Assembly (NCBI GenBank): GCA_016185725.1
Contig: JACPNA010000050.1
Location: 1-36,639, forward strand
Origin: Candidatus Woesearchaeota archaeon
GTDB lineage: Archaea; Nanobdellota; Nanobdellia; Woesearchaeales; GW2011-AR9
DNA length: 36,639 bases
Direction: 5' to 3'
The notes under the pieces were generated by a model. The model did no database searches. It saw only the letters and a program-made list of their open reading frames with translations, and was not told the DNA's origin. Made by a program: the position numbers and the translations under genes. This document shows positions 16,007-23,984 of this stretch, in pieces. Position 1 is the first letter of the stretch. Each line of letters opens with the position of its first letter.

Positions 16007-16816
16007 TTATCCAATGTAACTTGCTTCTTTCTTTTTAGATTGAGCGCCGGCTGCTTGAGTTTGGTTTATTTCGGCAAGCCAATCATGAGTTTTTTTAGCT
16101 ATTTCTTTCTCGACTTCGGAAATTTCACGACTCATTTTTTTTAAATCAATGTTATATTTTAGTTTTGTATCAATTACACGAATTACTTCTTTAGCCCCTT
16201 TAATTCCTAAGTATAGAGGATGGCCAAAAGTTTCGGCCAGGATAGCGACACCATTCATTTTACGTTTTCTACCAAGACCGAGAAGAATACCGGAAACGCC
16301 GACAATCGGACCGACAATGCCAAAAATATCTTTTTCCACCAACATGTTTTTTTGCTGATATTCTTTAAGAATTTTTGAATTATTAGCAGTACAATATACA
16401 CGAGGTTTTTCGGGAATTTGCTGCAAGCCAATGCCTCCTGTGGTGATAATTCCTGTGCATTTAAAATGTTTAGCTATCTTAATTATTTCATCACAAAAAG
16501 AAAAACAGCTTTCTTCATCAATGGGCTGGATATCGCCGACTAAGATTAATAAGTCACGTTTGGTTTTAGAATTAAATTTTTTGTAGTATAATTCTAATTT
16601 AGGCATTTCAATGAGATTTTTCTCGTTGACAAAAACAGAGTGAGGAAATTTATAGGAGAAGAAGGAGTATAATAATTTAGCATTAAGTTCTTCTACTAGA
16701 TAGTCTGCAGCAATCTTACCTACATTACCAATACCGGGAAGTCCTTCAATCAGCAGAGGATTGTGCAAGACGGGCAGAGTTTTACATTCTGGGGTTATTT
16801 CCCAATCCGATTTCAT
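16007..16816 (-). CDS. PAC2-family proteasome assembly chaperone homologue
   Basis: 269 residues. IEGLPGIGNVGKIAADYL near the N terminus, LLILVGDIQP, TGIITTGGIGL and VGPIVGVSGILLGLGR follow the order seen in archaeal PAC2 proteins (PF09754). Members resemble eukaryotic PAC2 and the archaeal PbaA/PbaB group, which are linked to proteasome assembly; the exact function in archaea is less settled. The C terminus is a charged helix followed by a Lys-rich tail. A TATA box (ACTATATAA, 16839-16847 on the minus strand) lies about 27 bases before the ATG, so it is probably leaderless. It is about 75 bases upstream of the surface-protein operon, which has its own promoter. Confidence 0.88.
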   Translation of the reverse strand: MKSDWEITPECKTLPVLHNPLLIEGLPGIGNVGKIAADYLVEELNAKLLYSFFSYKFPHSVFVNEKNLIEMPKLELYYKKFNSKTKRDLLILVGDIQPIDEESCFSFCDEIIKIAKHFKCTGIITTGGIGLQQIPEKPRVYCTANNSKILKEYQQKNMLVEKDIFGIVGPIVGVSGILLGLGRKRKMNGVAILAETFGHPLYLGIKGAKEVIRVIDTKLKYNIDLKKMSREISEVEKEIAKKTHDWLAEINQTQAAGAQSKKKEASYIG

Positions 16817-16881
16817 AGTTCTATGAAGAATTTTAGTGTTTATATAGTTTTGGAAAATATAGTTTTGGAAACAAAAATGAG

Positions 16882-17078
16882 TGCGGGGGACGTGACTTTC
16901 GAGCTGTAATTATTTTGCTTACATCGTGAGGTTTCTGAAAGAATACCTCACTTGAGTAACTTGCATAGGTTACTTGCATTCGAACACGCGAACCCACTAA
17001 GGGACTACCCCCTCAAGGTAGCGGATCTAGTCGACGATTGTTTTAACAATGCGTAATTGACCGCTTTCCTACCCCCGC
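16882..17078 (-). tRNA. tRNA-Leu(GAG) with introns in the D loop and T loop
   Basis: Acceptor GCGGGGG (17078-17072) pairs with CCCCCGC (16889-16883), discriminator A at 16882, no encoded CCA. The D stem GGA/TCC is interrupted by a 30-nt intron (17056-17027). The anticodon stem CTACC/GGTAG encloses TTGAGGG, giving anticodon GAG (17014-17012). A long variable arm (CCC/GGG) confirms class II. The T stem GCGTG/CACGT is split by an 83-nt intron (16978-16896) between positions 59 and 60; splicing restores TTCGAAT. Both junctions fit the bulge-helix-bulge rule: GGTC/GACT with bulges AA-T and AG-A, and TTCG/CGAA with bulges AA-T and AG-T. The mature length is 84 nt. The larger intron has three internal hairpins. 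A TATA-like TTTTTTAAATAC lies about 30 bases upstream. Confidence 0.9.
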
Positions 17079-17116
17079 ATGAGTTTGTTGATAAGGGAGT
17101 GTATTTAAAAAAGTAA

Positions 17117-17145
17117 TGCGAAAAATTAATGATTAATTTGTCGCA
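17117..17145. repeat. 29-bp palindrome between tRNA-Leu and the 17221 operon
   Basis: TGCGAaAAATTAAT, a central G, then ATTAATTTgTCGCA, with one mismatch per arm. It lies just upstream of the likely promoter regions of both divergent transcripts. TGTCGCACT occurs in its right arm (17139-17147) and again at 17204-17212, 9 bases before the next start codon, so it may be an operator. Confidence 0.5.
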
Positions 17146-17187
17146 CTTGTTCTAGAAAAAGATATAAGCTCAATTCACTTATAGGCA

Positions 17188-17199
17188 TTATATAAAATG
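17188..17199 (+). promoter_or_regulatory. TATA box of the AAA ATPase operon
   Basis: TTATATAAAATG centred about 27 bases before the ATG at 17221, which implies a leaderless mRNA. Confidence 0.6.
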
Positions 17200-17220
17200 A
17201 GAATGTCGCACTAGGAATTT

Positions 17221-17757
17221 ATGGTATGCAGTCCACATCAATACACAATGAATAGAATTGCATTTCCAAGTCAACAGTATAATACAAATAGTATTGGAGG
17301 TTATATGACAAATAAAAATTATGCATCACAAAGCAGTTTAGGCAATTATCAACCTAGAACTAGTTATCAAACTAAAGCGGCCAAATACCAACCACTAACC
17401 AAATATAATCCACAAGAATTAGCAGGATATAACAAAAGTTATCTCCCAATAGCACAAAAAGGGATTAATTTTGGTTTGTCTGCACCAGCAGGATATTTTA
17501 AAGCGCCTAAACAAGGATTAGAAAAACAATTAGGTAATGAAAGCGGTAAATCTGGCGATAATAAAGGAGGAGATCTTTTAAGATTATTAGGTTCAAATAC
17601 TTATTCTCCGGGAGGATATGCAATATTGATTATTTACCAACCATTAGCAAATAAGGATGCTAAAGGATTAGATGTTAAGGATTGGGATAAAAATAATTTA
17701 GCTCATTTGATTGAGCAAGAATTGGCACAATTAAACTTTCAGGTGCAGCATGTGTAA
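17221..17757 (+). CDS. Asn/Gln/Tyr-rich protein of unknown function
   Basis: 178 residues. The first 130 are low in complexity, rich in Asn, Gln, Tyr, Ser and Gly, with repeated KYQPL/KYNPQ-like and SYQ/SYL motifs, and are probably disordered. The last 50 look folded (GGYAILIIYQPL, then a helix LAHLIEQELAQLNFQ). It is the first gene of a three-gene operon; its stop overlaps the start of the next by 8 bases. It may be a partner or substrate of the AAA ATPase encoded two genes later. No family recognised. Confidence 0.65.
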   Translation: MVCSPHQYTMNRIAFPSQQYNTNSIGGYMTNKNYASQSSLGNYQPRTSYQTKAAKYQPLTKYNPQELAGYNKSYLPIAQKGINFGLSAPAGYFKAPKQGLEKQLGNESGKSGDNKGGDLLRLLGSNTYSPGGYAILIIYQPLANKDAKGLDVKDWDKNNLAHLIEQELAQLNFQVQHV

Positions 17758-18058
17758 TCTGAAAGAAGCACAACGGCAGGAAAAATTGGCAATGATTTTT
17801 CAAGGGGAGGGTAATAAAGATAAAGCGATTGAACATTATATTGAAGCGGCAAGCATTTATGTGTTAAATGCTGAACTATTAAAAAAAGATAAATTAATTG
17901 AAAATGCTAACATCTGCTATAAGCAAGCGCAATTGTTAAGAGGAGATAAAGATATTAAAGATTTTTCTAAACAGGAGTTGGCAAGAAGAACAATAATGGA
18001 AGGACATAGGCATCAGGGAGATGTGTTAAGGGAAATAGAACAGTTGCTTAGAGTTTAA
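17750..18058 (+). CDS. Small helical MIT/TPR-like protein
   Basis: 102 residues, all predicted helical. GNKDKAIEHYIEAASIYVLNA and NICYKQAQLLRG give the three-helix pattern of MIT or TPR-like modules, similar in style to the N-terminal region of the next protein. Both this and the next protein begin MCN. It overlaps the upstream gene by 8 bases and ends one base before the ATPase gene. A role as a stand-alone adaptor for the ATPase is inferred from context. Confidence 0.65.
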   Translation: MCNLKEAQRQEKLAMIFQGEGNKDKAIEHYIEAASIYVLNAELLKKDKLIENANICYKQAQLLRGDKDIKDFSKQELARRTIMEGHRHQGDVLREIEQLLRV

Positions 18059-18059
18059 A

Positions 18060-19160
18060 ATGTGCAACAAAGAAGAAGTTATGACGATGATTGAACTGGC
18101 GAAGAAGCTAGAATTTTCTCAGCCAAAAGAAGCGGCTAGACAGTATTTTTTAGCGGCAGAAGCATTAGTGCAGGGGGCGAAAGAAAATCCGAAAGAGGAA
18201 CAGAAATATTTAGAATTAGCGCAAAGGAGTTTTCTAAGAGGAAGAGAGTTAAAAGCCAAACCGGCGGAGATTAGAAAGGTTACTAAAAGCAATGGTAAAA
18301 CTAATTTTGATAGTATCGGCGGATTGGAAGATCTTAAACAAGAGATTAGAATGAAAATTATCGAACCGTTTAAACGACCAGATTTGTTTAGATTTTATGG
18401 AAAGCAGGCAGGCGGAGGGATATTGATGTATGGGCCGCCGGGATGCGGAAAAAGTTTAATTGCTAAAGCTACCGCGAATGAAGCAGGAGCGAATTTTATC
18501 CAAGTTAAAAGCTCTGATCTGAAAAGTAAGTTTGTGGGAGAAACGGAAAAAAATATTGCGGAATTGTTTGAAAGCGCGAGAGAAAAACAGCCAACGATTA
18601 TTTTCTTTGATGAGTTTGAAGCGTTAGGTGGAGATAGAACAGACGCACCAGCACATGATAAAAGTGCAGTGGCACAATTATTAACAGAGATGGATGGTAT
18701 GGATACGAAAGATCAACAGATTTTATTGTTGGCGGCAACGAATGAACCGTGGTCGGTTGATCCGGCATTGCGTCGAGAAGGCAGGTTTGGAGTAAATTTG
18801 TTTGTTCCACCTCCCGATGAAGAGGCGCGAAGAGAGATATTACAATTGCATTTAGCGAATAGACCAACTGAAGAATTAGATTATGATGAACTAGCAGATA
18901 TAACGGAAGGTTTTTCTGGAGCGGATTTGAAAGCGGTATGTGAAATGGCTACGGATATTCCGTTGAAAGAAAGTTTAAACACTGGTAAAAAAAGATTGAT
19001 TACACAAGATGATATGAATAGTGCAGTGAAGAATACTAAGTCTGTTTTAAAGCAGTGGTTTGGAAAAGCGTTAGAGCAGGTCAAACGAAGAAAATTGGAA
19101 GAAGATTTTTCAGAATTAGTTAAGGAAGCGAGGAAGGAAGAAAAGGCGGGATGTAATTGA
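18060..19160 (+). CDS. AAA ATPase with MIT-like N-terminal domain (Vps4/CdvC-like layout)
   Basis: 366 residues. The N-terminal helical region (about 4-65, with AARQYFLAAEALVQGA) is MIT-like. The AAA module starts at FDSIGGLEDLK and has Walker A GPPGCGKS (125-132), Walker B IIFFDE (ending Glu185), sensor AATNEP (Asn228), the arginine residues RREGRF (238-243) and the small domain GFSGADLKA. This is the meiotic-clade AAA layout (Vps4, katanin, CdvC), enzymes that pull apart protein filaments. The typical C-terminal Vps4 beta domain is not evident. No ESCRT-III/CdvB gene is in the window, so the substrate is unknown. The gene ends 21 bases before repeat copy B. Confidence 0.85.
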   Translation: MCNKEEVMTMIELAKKLEFSQPKEAARQYFLAAEALVQGAKENPKEEQKYLELAQRSFLRGRELKAKPAEIRKVTKSNGKTNFDSIGGLEDLKQEIRMKIIEPFKRPDLFRFYGKQAGGGILMYGPPGCGKSLIAKATANEAGANFIQVKSSDLKSKFVGETEKNIAELFESAREKQPTIIFFDEFEALGGDRTDAPAHDKSAVAQLLTEMDGMDTKDQQILLLAATNEPWSVDPALRREGRFGVNLFVPPPDEEARREILQLHLANRPTEELDYDELADITEGFSGADLKAVCEMATDIPLKESLNTGKKRLITQDDMNSAVKNTKSVLKQWFGKALEQVKRRKLEEDFSELVKEARKEEKAGCN

Positions 19161-19181
19161 AGAGTATGAAATTAAATTTAT

Positions 19182-19331
19182 TGTCAAAGAAAACAGCCCA
19201 CCACCAGTCAATAGACTGGTGGCATGCTCGCCTGCGGGCTCGGGTCGGTTTTCTGACCATGCTTTTTCCACTTTAAGTGTTAGTGGATGTGTACCACCAG
19301 TTAAACACACTGGTGGAAAAAGCATATTTTA
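19182..19331 (+). mobile_element. Palindromic element, copy B (150 bp, long form)
   Basis: TGTCAAAGAAAAC...GCATATTTTA. The first hairpin is the long version, with GGTGGCATGCTCGCCTGCGG inserted before the closing arm. Intergenic, just after the ATPase gene. Confidence 0.85.
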
Positions 19332-19375
19332 TTGAGATAAATATTGAAGTTTAAATAATTTTTGGGGAGGATTGT

Positions 19376-19924
19376 TTATTTACTCATAAACTTATTATCT
19401 TTAATATAAAAACGCCATTGTAATTCTGTTGCTTTACTTATGCCGATTCTTTTTGATTTTCCAATCGATTTTACTTTGAATCCATCATCATAGATTTTTA
19501 TTTTATCTCCTATTTTTGTGTTGTTGAATTCTTTAGTTATGTTTAACGCTTGACATAATTTGCCGGGGCCGGAGCAAAGGTTATATGTGTTAAGGGTGTT
19601 TCTTCTTTTTTGCATAGTTGCGATTTTTGTTAGTGGTTCTACGGCGCGGATAAGAACAGCGCCAGGTTGACCGTGAGTTTCCGTGGTGAAGTTAAGGCAA
19701 TTATACATGCCATAGATAAGGTAGATGTAAACATGACCGTAAGTGTCATACATTATTTTACTTCTATCTGTTTTAGTATAGGCATGGGAAGCAGGATCAT
19801 TACGATACGCTTCAGTTTCTACTATTCTTGCTTGTATGTCATTGATGTCTATTATTTTTCCGAGAAGAGCTTTGGCTATGATGAGGGTGTTTCGGTTGAA
19901 GAATTCGGGGGAGATTGATTGCAT
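19376..19924 (-). CDS. 3-methyladenine DNA glycosylase, AAG/MPG family
   Basis: 182 residues, the usual bacterial/archaeal length for this fold. Diagnostic motifs are RIVETEAYRNDPASHAY (with the catalytic Glu), YGHVYIYLIYGMYNCLNF, GAVLIRAVEP and LCSGPGKLCQALNI. It removes alkylated or deaminated purines by flipping the base out of DNA. It is transcribed alone towards repeat copy B. A bacterial origin is plausible since the family is patchy in archaea. Confidence 0.93.
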   Translation of the reverse strand: MQSISPEFFNRNTLIIAKALLGKIIDINDIQARIVETEAYRNDPASHAYTKTDRSKIMYDTYGHVYIYLIYGMYNCLNFTTETHGQPGAVLIRAVEPLTKIATMQKRRNTLNTYNLCSGPGKLCQALNITKEFNNTKIGDKIKIYDDGFKVKSIGKSKRIGISKATELQWRFYIKDNKFMSK

Positions 19925-20008
19925 ATGATGGTTAAATAATTAGGAGAATAAAAAGGTATGGATTTAATTTTTTGACTGGGGATAAGGGGTTATTAAGTTA
20001 TCTAGTGG

Positions 20009-20278
20009 TTAATTATTAAATAAAATAGTACATTCATTATTAACACATTTAATTTCACCTTGAGAACAGTCTAAGGTGTTTGGCTCACAACCCATGGAAC
20101 AGAGAATGTTTTGACAATTGGGAGCATAATTTTTGTTAATTGATTGATTTGCATGACAGCAGGTGGCAGGAACACAGTCAGAGTCTTGAGTACATGATTT
20201 TTCTGAGGGAATAGACGGAGTGCAGGATATAAGGAGGAGGGAAAGGATTGAAAAGATAAGTAAACTATATTTTTTCAT
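20009..20278 (-). CDS. Small Cys-rich lipoprotein
   Basis: 89 residues. A lipoprotein signal ends in LLLISC (Cys19), followed by a compact domain with 10 further Cys in paired spacing (CTQDSDC, ATCC, CSMGC, CVNNEC) and so almost certainly extracellular and disulfide-bonded. The start overlaps the gatD stop by four bases (ATGA), so it is co-translated with a translation-quality enzyme; the pairing has no obvious functional meaning. No family function known to me. Confidence 0.7.
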   Translation of the reverse strand: MKKYSLLIFSILSLLLISCTPSIPSEKSCTQDSDCVPATCCHANQSINKNYAPNCQNILCSMGCEPNTLDCSQGEIKCVNNECTILFNN

Positions 20279-21573
20279 TTTATATTTACAAATTCAGTAT
20301 CGTATTGATGTTTTAGATTTATTTCTCCACGTAAATTTTGAGAAATTAATTTTTTTACTTCTTCTGGTTTATAATTGCCAAGCAGCCAAGATAATTTTAC
20401 TAGGGCAGTGTTGGCGAGCATATCTTCGCCAGAAATAATGCCGAGTTCTAAAAGGTCACGACCTTTATCGTAAACATTCATATTAACTGTTCCATATAAA
20501 CATTGAGTGGTCATAACTAGTACACAGCCCGATTGGGTTAGTTTTTTTATTGCAGGATATATTTTTTTGTGTATTTCACATTCAGGATTGGGAACTTGAC
20601 CAGGGGTGTGACCAAGACCTGTGCCTTCGATGATCAAACCTTTATACCCTTCAAAGAAAGAAAATTGTTCAGGAACCATGTTGACATGAATTTTGAGCAA
20701 ACCCACTTTTTCTTCCATTTTTGGTTTTATTATTGGTTTTAGAGAAGAGCGCTTTTTGTAATCTTTAGTGAGGAATTGGATGGATTTTGTTTGGTAATTT
20801 ATCTTGGCGAGAGCAAGGGTATTCACCGGCTGAAAGGCGTCTCTTCTCGAAGAGTGTAATTTATAGGTCTTAGTGGCAGGAAGAAGGTAGCAATCAGTAT
20901 CCTGTTCAGAAGCGTGCATGCAAATAGCAACATCAGCAAAGTCAGAGTGAGCGATAAGATGTGCTGCGCTCAGTAAATTTAAAGCAGCGTCAGAACTGCC
21001 ACGATCGGAAGAGCGCTGGGAACCAACCAAGAGTATAGGAATGGGGGTTTGTTCAATGATAAATGAGAGAGCGGCAGAAGCTACAGCCAAATTGTCTGTA
21101 CCCATACCGATAATGATGCCGTTGACGTCTTTTTTTATTTGAGCTTCAATTTTTTCGGCGATTAAAGTAAAATGTTTGAACCGTAAATCGTCCGACCACA
21201 TTTTAGAAATTAATTCTGAGTGGAGATTAGCAATTGAATTTAGTTCAGGAAATATTTTGATAAGATCTTCGGGAGAAAAGCTGGCGACAACACCGCCGGT
21301 ACGGTAGTCTACTTTGCTAGCGATTGTTCCTCCAGTATGTAAAATATAGATGGTGGGTAAATCTGGGTTTTTTGAAATGGGAGAAATAGGTTTATGTTCT
21401 TCTTGCGCTTTTTTAATAAGGGTTATTTTGGCTACGTCTTTTTTATTAAATCCTATATTATAGCCTGTTTCTAATTTTAAGATTATGGTGTTGTTATCAA
21501 AACTAGGCATAAGAATGCCTTCTACTGTTTCTTTTTTTGTAGTGATTTGTACTTTGTCTCCAGGGTTAGGCAT
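20275..21573 (-). CDS. gatD: Glutamyl-tRNA(Gln) amidotransferase subunit D
   Basis: 432 residues. An N-terminal beta-barrel domain (about 1-65) precedes an L-asparaginase-like domain with HTGGTIAS (Thr83), GTDN (Thr159, Asp160) and YKLHSSRRDAF (Lys238), which match the asparaginase-type catalytic Thr, Thr-Asp and Lys. GatD releases ammonia from glutamine and GatE uses it to convert Glu-tRNA(Gln) to Gln-tRNA(Gln), the archaeal route. The usual HGTDT is MGTDN here, so the His and the last Thr are replaced. gatE is not in the window. The long form with the N-terminal extension favours GatD over a plain asparaginase. The TATA box at 21597-21608 lies about 29 bases upstream. Confidence 0.9.
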   Translation of the reverse strand: MPNPGDKVQITTKKETVEGILMPSFDNNTIILKLETGYNIGFNKKDVAKITLIKKAQEEHKPISPISKNPDLPTIYILHTGGTIASKVDYRTGGVVASFSPEDLIKIFPELNSIANLHSELISKMWSDDLRFKHFTLIAEKIEAQIKKDVNGIIIGMGTDNLAVASAALSFIIEQTPIPILLVGSQRSSDRGSSDAALNLLSAAHLIAHSDFADVAICMHASEQDTDCYLLPATKTYKLHSSRRDAFQPVNTLALAKINYQTKSIQFLTKDYKKRSSLKPIIKPKMEEKVGLLKIHVNMVPEQFSFFEGYKGLIIEGTGLGHTPGQVPNPECEIHKKIYPAIKKLTQSGCVLVMTTQCLYGTVNMNVYDKGRDLLELGIISGEDMLANTALVKLSWLLGNYKPEEVKKLISQNLRGEINLKHQYDTEFVNIK

Positions 21574-21596
21574 AGTGGTGTATAATTCCTAAATCT

Positions 21597-21608
21597 TTAT
21601 ATATATTA
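21597..21608. promoter_or_regulatory. Shared TATA box between gatD and the SAHH gene
   Basis: TTTATATATATT lies between divergent starts at 21573 (minus) and 21655 (plus). Distance to gatD fits a leaderless mRNA. Towards the plus strand, transcription would start near 21630 and leave a short leader carrying AAAAGGAGG at about 21635, the clearest Shine-Dalgarno sequence in the window. Confidence 0.5.
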
Positions 21609-21654
21609 TGTTTGCCAAAGAGAATATTTACATGAAAAGGAGGATGGTTTATAC

Positions 21655-23055
21655 ATGAATACTGATTATAAAGTAAAAGATATATCTTTAGCTGATTGGG
21701 GCAGAAGGGAAATTAAAGTTGCGGAAAAAGAAATGCCGGGGTTAATGGCTATCCGTGAAAAATATGTACAGGCCAAGCCTTTACGAGGAGCTAAAATTAC
21801 GGGTTCTTTACATATGACCATCCAGACAGCAGTTTTAATTGAGACATTAACAGCATTGGGGGCGGAGGTTAGATGGGCATCATGCAATATTTTTTCTACA
21901 CAAGATCATGCGGCGGCGGCGATTGCTAAAGCAGGTATTCCCGTATTTGCGTGGAAAGGGGAATCGTTAGAAGAATATTGGCGGTGTACGCAACAAGCAT
22001 TACATTTTCATGATGGAAGGGGGCCGAATTTAATTGTTGATGATGGGGGAGATGCTACTTTGTTCGTGCATAGAGGATATGCGGCAGAAAATGATGCAAG
22101 TATTTTGAATGATAATGAGGGTAGTGAAGATTTGCATATTATTAATACATTGTTAAAAGAAGAGTTAAGTCATCATAAAAATAAGTGGAATGAAACCGTA
22201 AAAAGTATGAACGGTATTTCGGAAGAAACAACTACTGGTGTGCATAGATTATATCAAATGCTGCAAGAAGGAAAATTATTAGTGCCAGCAATTAATGTTA
22301 ATGATTCGGTGACTAAATCAAAGTTTGATAATTTGTATGGTTGCCGTGAAAGTCTTGTGGATGGTATTAAACGAGCTACAGATGTAATGTTAGCGGGGAA
22401 AGTTGCGATAGTCGCTGGTTATGGAGATGTAGGTAAGGGATGCGCCCAATCTTTACGCGGGTATGGATGTAGAGTTATTGTAACAGAAATTGATCCCATA
22501 AATGCTTTACAAGCGGCGATGGAGGGGTATGAAGTTAAAAAAATGGATCAAGCGGTGCGTGAGGGTGATATTTTTGTAACGACGACGGGATGCAGGGATA
22601 TTATTGTAGATAAACATTTCAAAGCAATGAAAGATCAAGCTATTGTCTGCAATATTGGGCATTTTGACTGCGAGATTGACATGAATTGGTTGAATAATAA
22701 TTCTGGGGCGGTTAAAGAAGAAATCAAACCGCAGTATGATAAATATAAATTCGCTGAGGGAAAGGAGATTTATGTTTTAGCCGAAGGAAGATTAGTTAAT
22801 TTGGGTTGTGCGACAGGACATCCTTCGTTTGTGATGAGTAATTCGTTTAGCAATCAAGTATTAGCACAATTAGATTTATGGACTAAGAAATATGCCATTG
22901 GTGTGTATATGTTACCAAAAAAATTAGATGAGGAAGTGGCGAGATTACATTTGAAGAAAATTGGAGTGGAAATTGAGGAGTTGACTTCAGCGCAAGCGGC
23001 TTATTTAGGAATCAATAAGGAAGGGCCGTATAAGGCGGAACATTATAGATACTAA
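21655..23055 (+). CDS. ahcY: S-adenosylhomocysteinase
   Basis: 466 residues. NAD site [16 protein letters not shown], substrate and catalytic regions around [22 protein letters not shown], and the conserved C terminus YKAEHYRY. It reversibly hydrolyses S-adenosylhomocysteine to adenosine and homocysteine, relieving inhibition of methyltransferases. The length and C-terminal tail match the longer bacterial/eukaryotic form; many archaeal enzymes are nearer 420 residues, so bacterial transfer is likely. The ATG follows a strong AAAAGGAGG. Downstream genes at 25241 and 26428 use its product adenosine and related purines, although an island separates them. Confidence 0.96.
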   Translation: MNTDYKVKDISLADWGRREIKVAEKEMPGLMAIREKYVQAKPLRGAKITGSLHMTIQTAVLIETLTALGAEVRWASCNIFSTQDHAAAAIAKAGIPVFAWKGESLEEYWRCTQQALHFHDGRGPNLIVDDGGDATLFVHRGYAAENDASILNDNEGSEDLHIINTLLKEELSHHKNKWNETVKSMNGISEETTTGVHRLYQMLQEGKLLVPAINVNDSVTKSKFDNLYGCRESLVDGIKRATDVMLAGKVAIVAGYGDVGKGCAQSLRGYGCRVIVTEIDPINALQAAMEGYEVKKMDQAVREGDIFVTTTGCRDIIVDKHFKAMKDQAIVCNIGHFDCEIDMNWLNNNSGAVKEEIKPQYDKYKFAEGKEIYVLAEGRLVNLGCATGHPSFVMSNSFSNQVLAQLDLWTKKYAIGVYMLPKKLDEEVARLHLKKIGVEIEELTSAQAAYLGINKEGPYKAEHYRY

Positions 23056-23605
23056 ATATTATTTTGATTATATCTTTGTATTCTATTTATTTCTTTAGTT
23101 AAGATTTCCGTTGACCATTTCTTTTCAAATTCGTGGATTGATGTTATTCAATCGTATGCAATGCTGTTAAATGCCCCGAGTGGAGTGAGCGAGTGTAAAA
23201 TTAGTTATCAATATCTCTCTTGTGCAACGAGAGCGCAGCGTGGTCGAGGAGCGAAGCGATGAAGAGGTCATAAAACCAGCTAAAAATCGTGTTGTTGTCG
23301 TAGTAGGTAATAAGAATTCTTATAGGAGTTTTGCATAGTGATTCTATAGCTCATCTGCGGAGCAAATTAAAAACCGTGTGGGGAGCGTAGCGAATCGTTT
23401 AGCGGATGTTAGGCAAAGTTTTCAATTTTATATTTTCCGTTTTCGTCACACTAAATGAAGGCAACAACACACAGATTTTTAGGAACGTTTTACGACGGAG
23501 AAGGCTGGTTTTATGATTGCATTTAACGTATGCGCTGTTAGTCGACCCGAGCGTAGCGAGAGTGCAACGGGGTCGAGCATTTTTTTCTGCAGAAAAAAAG
23601 CGGAG
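23056..23605. other. Intergenic region without a gene, GCGAAGCG-type motifs
   Basis: No credible reading frame. It contains several GC-richer strings of the form GAGCGTAGCGAA or GAGCGAAGCGAT (near 23250, 23385 and 23550), unlike the AT-rich background. The stretch around 23385-23475 (CGTTTAGCGGATGTTAGGCA, then CCGTTTTCGTCA and TAAATGAAGGCA) has a diverged direct counterpart at about 24784-24868 on the other side of the island, so it is probably part of the island's border. Confidence 0.5.
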
Positions 23606-23608
23606 AAG

Positions 23609-23783
23609 TTTTCTTACTGCCGAAAATCAGATAGGTGCCGTAGTTTTTACTTACTTTAATATCAATAATTGCGAAGCAGACATTAGTTTAGTCGTTCGTG
23701 GGGGGGGAATTCCGTTTGTTTTTGGTTCTTTTGTAAAAGAACGGGTGGGAGTTTTAGTATTCAGTAGTTAGGGGCGAGAAAAC
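23609..23783 (+). repeat. Left arm of imperfect inverted repeat around the restriction remnant
   Basis: Six blocks occur here in order and reappear inverted at 24715-24921: TTTTCTTACTGCC (23609), GAAAATCA (23622), AGATAGGTGCC (23629), TTTTTACTTACTTTAA (23644), GGAATTCCGT (23706) and GCGAGAAAAC (23774). The material between blocks differs, so the arms have drifted. Confidence 0.7.
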
Positions 23784-23831
23784 AGCAATATTTATAAGTA
23801 TGTGCAAGTATTTCTTATTAGGTGGGGTGAA

Positions 23832-23984
23832 ATGAAAACAAAAAACATCACATTGAAAGTAAACTCTGAACTTTATGATAAGTATAGAGAGATATGTAAG
23901 AAAGAAGGCTGGATAGTATCTCGTCAGTTTGAGAAGTGCATGGAAGCAGAGTTAGAGAAGAGGGGGCGAGAAAATGTCAAATAA
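23832..23984 (+). CDS. Ribbon-helix-helix DNA-binding protein
   Basis: 50 residues. [18 protein letters not shown] gives the RHH beta strand and first helix, and [16 protein letters not shown] the second helix, as in CopG/Arc-type regulators and antitoxins. The ATG at 23832 was preferred to a GTG at 23802 because the TATA box (ATATTTATAAG, 23788-23798) would start transcription near 23820. It overlaps the next gene by 11 bases. It could have regulated the restriction system whose remnant follows. Confidence 0.75.
   Translation: MKTKNITLKVNSELYDKYREICKKEGWIVSRQFEKCMEAELEKRGRENVK

Noticed and set aside
23517-23771. 84-residue plus-strand frame before the RHH gene
   Set aside because: It spans the left inverted-repeat arm and has no recognisable start signal or protein-like composition; the corresponding right arm has no matching frame.
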